This document shows positions 59,574 to 64,000 of a DNA stretch of 64,000 nt, piece by piece (position 1 is the stretch's first letter; each line of letters begins with the position of its first letter). Below the pieces are notes generated by a model. The model saw only the letters and a program-made list of their open reading frames with translations. It made no database searches and had not been told where the DNA came from. The stretch comes from Kordiimonadaceae bacterium (GTDB taxonomy: Bacteria; Pseudomonadota; Alphaproteobacteria; Sphingomonadales; Kordiimonadaceae): positions 1,798,001 to 1,862,000 of the forward strand of contig JAEPQB010000001.1 in assembly GCA_017640725.1 (NCBI GenBank), read 5' to 3'. The position numbers and the translations under genes were made by a program.

Positions 59574-61835
59574 ATGTACGACCAAGCGTACCATGATAAA
59601 AATGAAAACCAGCAGTCTGTTGTGCCACAGCCGCAGGATGACGATGACGTCATTGACCTGCGCGCACTAGCCCTTGTGCTGTTGCGGCGCAAGTGGATCA
59701 TTATCAACACCGTTCTGTTTTGCTCAGTTGTCGCTGTCCTTATCTTGTTTCAGTTAACACCGCGGTTCACGGCTTCTTCCATGCTGGCTATGGAAACACG
59801 TCAAAACCAGGTTGTTGACGTGCAAGCGGTTATGTCTGGTATGGGGACTGATGTAGCGGCCATCAAAACTGAAATTGATGTTCTGCAGTCACGTCGTTTG
59901 GTTGGCAAGGCGGTCGATCAGTTGAACTTGGTAAATGACCCTGAGTTCAATGGTGCGTTAAACACTGAAAGAAGCCTGTTATCGTACCTTAACCCCATCA
60001 ATTGGGTCCCTGACAGTTTGAAACGCTCCATTTTTGGTGAAGCGCCGGTTTTGGCCGCGGATGTTCAAGCGGAAAGAGAGCGCGCGCAAGTTGTTGATTC
60101 GATAGTGGGCAGGCTATCCATCACAAACCCGCCGAGATCCTACACAATCACTATTGCTTTTGAGTCAGCACATCCTGCAAAAGCAGCTCGAATTGCCAAT
60201 GGAATAGCAGACCTGTATCTGACGGATCAGTTGGAGGCCAAATTCGAAGCCACACAGCGAGCCAATGAATGGTTGAATGGCAGGATTTTTGACCTTCGCG
60301 AAAATGTGCGCACGTCGGAAGTGCAAGCACAGCAGTTTCGCGAGGAAAACAGGCTTATTCAAACCGCGAGTGCTGGTCTGGTGTCTGACCAGCAGTTGGC
60401 TCAGGTGAACTCGCGGTTAATTGACGCCCGCACGGACCTCGCCAGAACCGAAGCCCGGTTTAGCCAGATTTCAGATATCTCGCAGTCCGATGTGACCGAC
60501 TATGCCGGGCTGAGCGAAGTTTTGGATAGCCCGCTTATTCAACGGCTCCGGGAACAGCAGTCTCAGGTTCTTCGCAACCGTGCTGAACTTGGCACACGCT
60601 ACGGGCCAAAACACCCGCGGATGATCAATGTGGAAGCCGAGCTCACGGACATTGACAGCAATATCAAGAGTGAAATTCGCAAAGTTGTTAACGGCATTCA
60701 AAATGAGGTGGATGTTGCGCGCGCCCGGGTAACAGCGCTTGAGCAAAATCTTGAACAGCTGACAGTGGAAAATGTTGCGCTGAACCGCGCCCAGGTGCAG
60801 TTGCGTGAACTTGAGCGTGAGGCAGAGGCAAACCGTGTGCTTCTGGAAACGTTTTTGGCGCGGTTTAAAGAAACAACCAACCAGCAAGACATCCAGCAAG
60901 CGGACGCTCGAATTATTTCACGTGCAGACGTTCCGCTCTACCCGTCATTCCCAAACAAAAAACTGATCTTGGCCTTGGTTATTTTTGCAGCCACTGGCCT
61001 TGGAGTCGGCTTAGCTTTTTTGCTTGAGATGTTGGACAATGGTTACCGAACGCTGGAGCAAATTAAGCAAGACCTTGGCCTCCGTGGTGTTGGTATCATT
61101 CCTATGCTCATGTCAAACAAATTGCAGGGCGTCAGCGTCGAAGATTATTTGCTAGAAAAGCCTTCGTCGTCTTTTGCTGAGTCGCATAGAAACGTGCATG
61201 CAGCGATGTTGTACTCCGGTCCAAGGCAAAATACGCCGCAAGTTGTTATGGCGACGTCATCGGTTCCTGGCGAGGGTAAGTCCACCTTTTCACTGTGTTA
61301 CGCAAGGCTGATGGCGCGCTCAGGTATGAAGGTGCTGTTGGTTGAGGCTGATTTGCGTCGTCCTGTGGTAAAGGCACGATTGAAACTCGACGAAAACCAG
61401 GCCGACCTGGTTTCAGTGCTTGAAGGAACCGAAATGGGCGGGCAGCAGTTGCATAAAGACGAAGCATCCGGCCTTCACATCCTCAGCGGTAAAGGTCATC
61501 CCGACCCACAGAAACTATTTGGCGGTGAAAAATTTGCAGGGTTTATGGCGTGGGCGAGAGAGAACTATGATTTGGTCGTCCTTGACACACCTCCTGTGCT
61601 TGCGGTGTCAGATGCTGTCGTATTATCGCATCATGTTGATGCTGTTTTGTACGTTGTGCAGTGGGAAACAACGCCCAAAAAGTCTGTTGAAACCGGTGTC
61701 AGCCAGTTGAGAGAGACGGGTGCGCCGCTTGCAGGTGTTGTTGTCACGCAAGTGAATATCAAACGTCACCAGTCATATGGATATGGCGACCAAGGCTATT
61801 ATTACGGAACGAAGAGCGGATATTACTCAAACTAA
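59574..61835 (+). CDS. Wzc-type polysaccharide co-polymerase/BY tyrosine autokinase
   Basis: Wzz domain, VMATSSVPGEGKSTFSLCYARLMARSGMKVLLVEADLRRP Walker A/A', Tyr-rich tail YGYGDQGYYYGTKSGYYSN. Confidence 0.95.
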   Translation: MYDQAYHDKNENQQSVVPQPQDDDDVIDLRALALVLLRRKWIIINTVLFCSVVAVLILFQLTPRFTASSMLAMETRQNQVVDVQAVMSGMGTDVAAIKTEIDVLQSRRLVGKAVDQLNLVNDPEFNGALNTERSLLSYLNPINWVPDSLKRSIFGEAPVLAADVQAERERAQVVDSIVGRLSITNPPRSYTITIAFESAHPAKAARIANGIADLYLTDQLEAKFEATQRANEWLNGRIFDLRENVRTSEVQAQQFREENRLIQTASAGLVSDQQLAQVNSRLIDARTDLARTEARFSQISDISQSDVTDYAGLSEVLDSPLIQRLREQQSQVLRNRAELGTRYGPKHPRMINVEAELTDIDSNIKSEIRKVVNGIQNEVDVARARVTALEQNLEQLTVENVALNRAQVQLRELEREAEANRVLLETFLARFKETTNQQDIQQADARIISRADVPLYPSFPNKKLILALVIFAATGLGVGLAFLLEMLDNGYRTLEQIKQDLGLRGVGIIPMLMSNKLQGVSVEDYLLEKPSSSFAESHRNVHAAMLYSGPRQNTPQVVMATSSVPGEGKSTFSLCYARLMARSGMKVLLVEADLRRPVVKARLKLDENQADLVSVLEGTEMGGQQLHKDEASGLHILSGKGHPDPQKLFGGEKFAGFMAWARENYDLVVLDTPPVLAVSDAVVLSHHVDAVLYVVQWETTPKKSVETGVSQLRETGAPLAGVVVTQVNIKRHQSYGYGDQGYYYGTKSGYYSN

Positions 61836-62016
61836 TCCGATTGAGTTTTCTTTGTTCTGGCGCAAAGTCACAGCTAATTCCAATTCACAGCCATGTAGAT
61901 CGGCTTTTGCACCTGACATCACTCACCTGAACCTCAGCTAAACGCATACGTTCCAAATTTATTCATTTGACCCACCTATGCTAGGCTCCTCATGAAACAC
62001 TCGGGGGAGAATTCAA

Positions 62017-64000
62017 ATGGGTTGGGGTACCAAGTTTTTTTCACATGCGTTGGCAGCGGGTCTTTGCCTTGTTTTTCAAGCTAATCAAAGTCAGGCGCAA
62101 GATAGTTTTGATCTGAACGCAGGCATTTTACCTGTCTCGCCTCTGGTTGTTCAGGACCAGGAAAAAACCGCTATCCGGTACCTGGAATTGGATTGGCGAC
62201 AGATACTGAAAGCTGAAGACCCAACTATACAAATCACCGATGCACCATCTGTGCGTGCATGGGAAGATGGCCGCTGGCCTTATGGGCTAGACGTCAAGTC
62301 CCACGCACTTGGTTGGGAAATTACGAAGATTGCTCCCGGGTCCAGTGCCGACGTTGATGGTGCCCTGAAGGTGGGCGACGTGATATTTGCCGGCATGAAA
62401 AACGCCTTCCGCGAAAAGTTAGACCCGGCGGAATTTGACAACACCCCCCTTATCGAAAAAGACCCTTCCGCCATCTATGACCTTATCTATGGCAACCTAA
62501 ACGACGAACTCGCGCTCGAGGTCATCCCCAAAGGGAAGAAACTGGGTGCCCTTCAACTCAAGCTGGGGCGCTTTCATCAAACACCGCGCCTCCTGCTGTC
62601 TTTTGCGCAGCAACCTGACCTGCCCATGAAAACCTGGATTGCACACGGGGACCGTGTCAGTGCGATTGTTTACGAAGGTGTTTTTCCGGGTTCTGACAGG
62701 CCCATGAGTTTCATGCGGGTTTATTTTGCCAAAAGCCTCGCAGCTATGAACAAAAACAACCAATTACTCACGCATGTGGTGAGCCCGAGAGGCATTGTGA
62801 GCGTCGCCCTGAATTCGGCCAATAATTTTGGGGACGAAGAGTATTTTGCCATGAAATGGCGCTACCGAGCGCAAAAGATCAAAACAAAAGAAATCGAAGC
62901 CGCGACAAGAACGGATGAGTCCCGTCGAACGGTTATGCAGGGTTCCATCGCATTTCAGCTGCTTGGTGCAAGCAGCGGTGCGAGCGACAAAATCTTCCCC
63001 TATTATGGCGGCAAGCGCATGCCGGGTGGCAATGTTGCGGCACTTCGCTTTGTCGATCCAAACGGTGACGGTGTTTCGGTTGTTTCGGGCCGTCGGCCAT
63101 TTGGGTACCGGTTTGGCCTTGCGATGCTGCGCACCAACTGGACGGTGTATGACAAAACGGGCGGCCTGCGCACCTCCCACAACGGGTTTGACAAAAACCA
63201 TGTCCCGTTGGGGCCGCTGCTGCAAATCAAAGGCGACAAAAGGAAAGGCTTCCCGTCTGACCCAAAGAAATTCAAGTATGAAAAAACCGCCTGGTATATT
63301 GGGCCTGTCAAACAGGGCACGGATGACTGGCCGTATTCCTATCACTTCACGAGTGAAAACCTACCTTTTGTGATGCAAAGCTGTGCAGTGTCTTCAAAAC
63401 TGATGCGCTATCAGTTGACGGCATGGGGCCAGCACAAAATCACCTTTGGCAAAAACATGGCCAAGAAGTGCGGCACCCCCTGGCGGCCAGGTTTTGATAC
63501 CGCGCCAACAACACAGAATGAATATGAGTTAACAGCCGCCGACCGCCAAGATAGCAGAAAGTTCTGGGCATATGACTACTCACATCATGGCGGCTCTCCA
63601 GACTCTCCAAGCCTTGTGCAAGGCACAATGCTAAATCCTTCACCAGACAACCGCTGGGTATGGTTGCATGGTTATGGAAAAGTATCTCGTTTTGTCGGGC
63701 GTGAGCACATGCAGGTCATGGAAGGATACTGGCAGCACGGCTTGTTTGTCGAAGGCGAGCTCACACGTCCAAACGCCAGTAAATCCGGGAGTGTCACGCG
63801 AATTTATGGGCGGTCACTAGATGTACCGATGATGCAATTGCAGCGCATGACTTTGTCAGACCCAAGACTGAGTACAGCCATCAGGCCTCAGACATTCCGT
63901 TACGCGAACGGGTATTTGCAAACAGACATAATGGGTCAGTCAAAGACCTCTAACCATAGAACAAAAATCGGGCTCAAATGGCGTGGTCTTGCGCCGAAAG
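62017..64000 (+). CDS. Exported protein with PDZ-like segment, unknown function (open at window end)
   Basis: Continuous frame from ATG 62017 to the end: MGWGTKFFSHALAAGLCLVFQANQSQAQDSFDLNAG...LGWEITKIAPGSSADVDGALKVGDVIFAGMKN... Missing from the ORF track because no stop is reached. Confidence 0.8.
   Translation, partial: MGWGTKFFSHALAAGLCLVFQANQSQAQDSFDLNAGILPVSPLVVQDQEKTAIRYLELDWRQILKAEDPTIQITDAPSVRAWEDGRWPYGLDVKSHALGWEITKIAPGSSADVDGALKVGDVIFAGMKNAFREKLDPAEFDNTPLIEKDPSAIYDLIYGNLNDELALEVIPKGKKLGALQLKLGRFHQTPRLLLSFAQQPDLPMKTWIAHGDRVSAIVYEGVFPGSDRPMSFMRVYFAKSLAAMNKNNQLLTHVVSPRGIVSVALNSANNFGDEEYFAMKWRYRAQKIKTKEIEAATRTDESRRTVMQGSIAFQLLGASSGASDKIFPYYGGKRMPGGNVAALRFVDPNGDGVSVVSGRRPFGYRFGLAMLRTNWTVYDKTGGLRTSHNGFDKNHVPLGPLLQIKGDKRKGFPSDPKKFKYEKTAWYIGPVKQGTDDWPYSYHFTSENLPFVMQSCAVSSKLMRYQLTAWGQHKITFGKNMAKKCGTPWRPGFDTAPTTQNEYELTAADRQDSRKFWAYDYSHHGGSPDSPSLVQGTMLNPSPDNRWVWLHGYGKVSRFVGREHMQVMEGYWQHGLFVEGELTRPNASKSGSVTRIYGRSLDVPMMQLQRMTLSDPRLSTAIRPQTFRYANGYLQTDIMGQSKTSNHRTKIGLKWRGLAPK

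Overview
The window is chromosomal DNA from a Gram-negative bacterium, most likely an alphaproteobacterium; this is inferred from the gene order rpsT / dnaA-dnaN-recF-gyrB / mutM-ubiE-ubiB / coaBC-dut. Coding density is high. I saw no rRNA, tRNA, CRISPR array or recognisable transposon. Main blocks: (1) about 0-2.1 kb, two-component system and alpha/beta hydrolase. (2) 2.2-10.4 kb, an accessory catabolic-looking locus: TonB-dependent receptor, TetR regulator, an operon of cytochrome c-PQQ dehydrogenase, exported two-domain VOC protein and SDR, and a YghU-like GST. (3) 10.5-20 kb, mixed metabolism and regulators, including an asparagine-synthase-like protein beside gyrB. (4) 20-42 kb, core replication/ubiquinone/CoA/dUTPase region. 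(5) 42-54 kb, NlpC/P60, leucyl aminopeptidase, ferredoxin, serine dehydratase, a soluble chemoreceptor with three tandem PAS copies, an ATL-type alkyltransferase-like protein and an RND pump. (6) 54-64 kb, polysaccharide export locus (sugar epimerase, Wza, BY-kinase, beta-barrel, PDZ-like protein). The strongest non-coding signals are: four copies of a 20-bp TATTG-N10-CAATA element, in tandem pairs, at the two divergent promoter regions of the catabolic locus; a perfect 10-bp hairpin that sequesters the Shine-Dalgarno of a secreted protein; two 18-bp dyads sharing a half-site around the predicted promoter of an Ala/Pro-rich exported protein; and dense dyads plus GANTC sites upstream of dnaA. 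I did not find a clearly new defence or mobile system. Product names are by recognition of translated sequence only; no database search was run.
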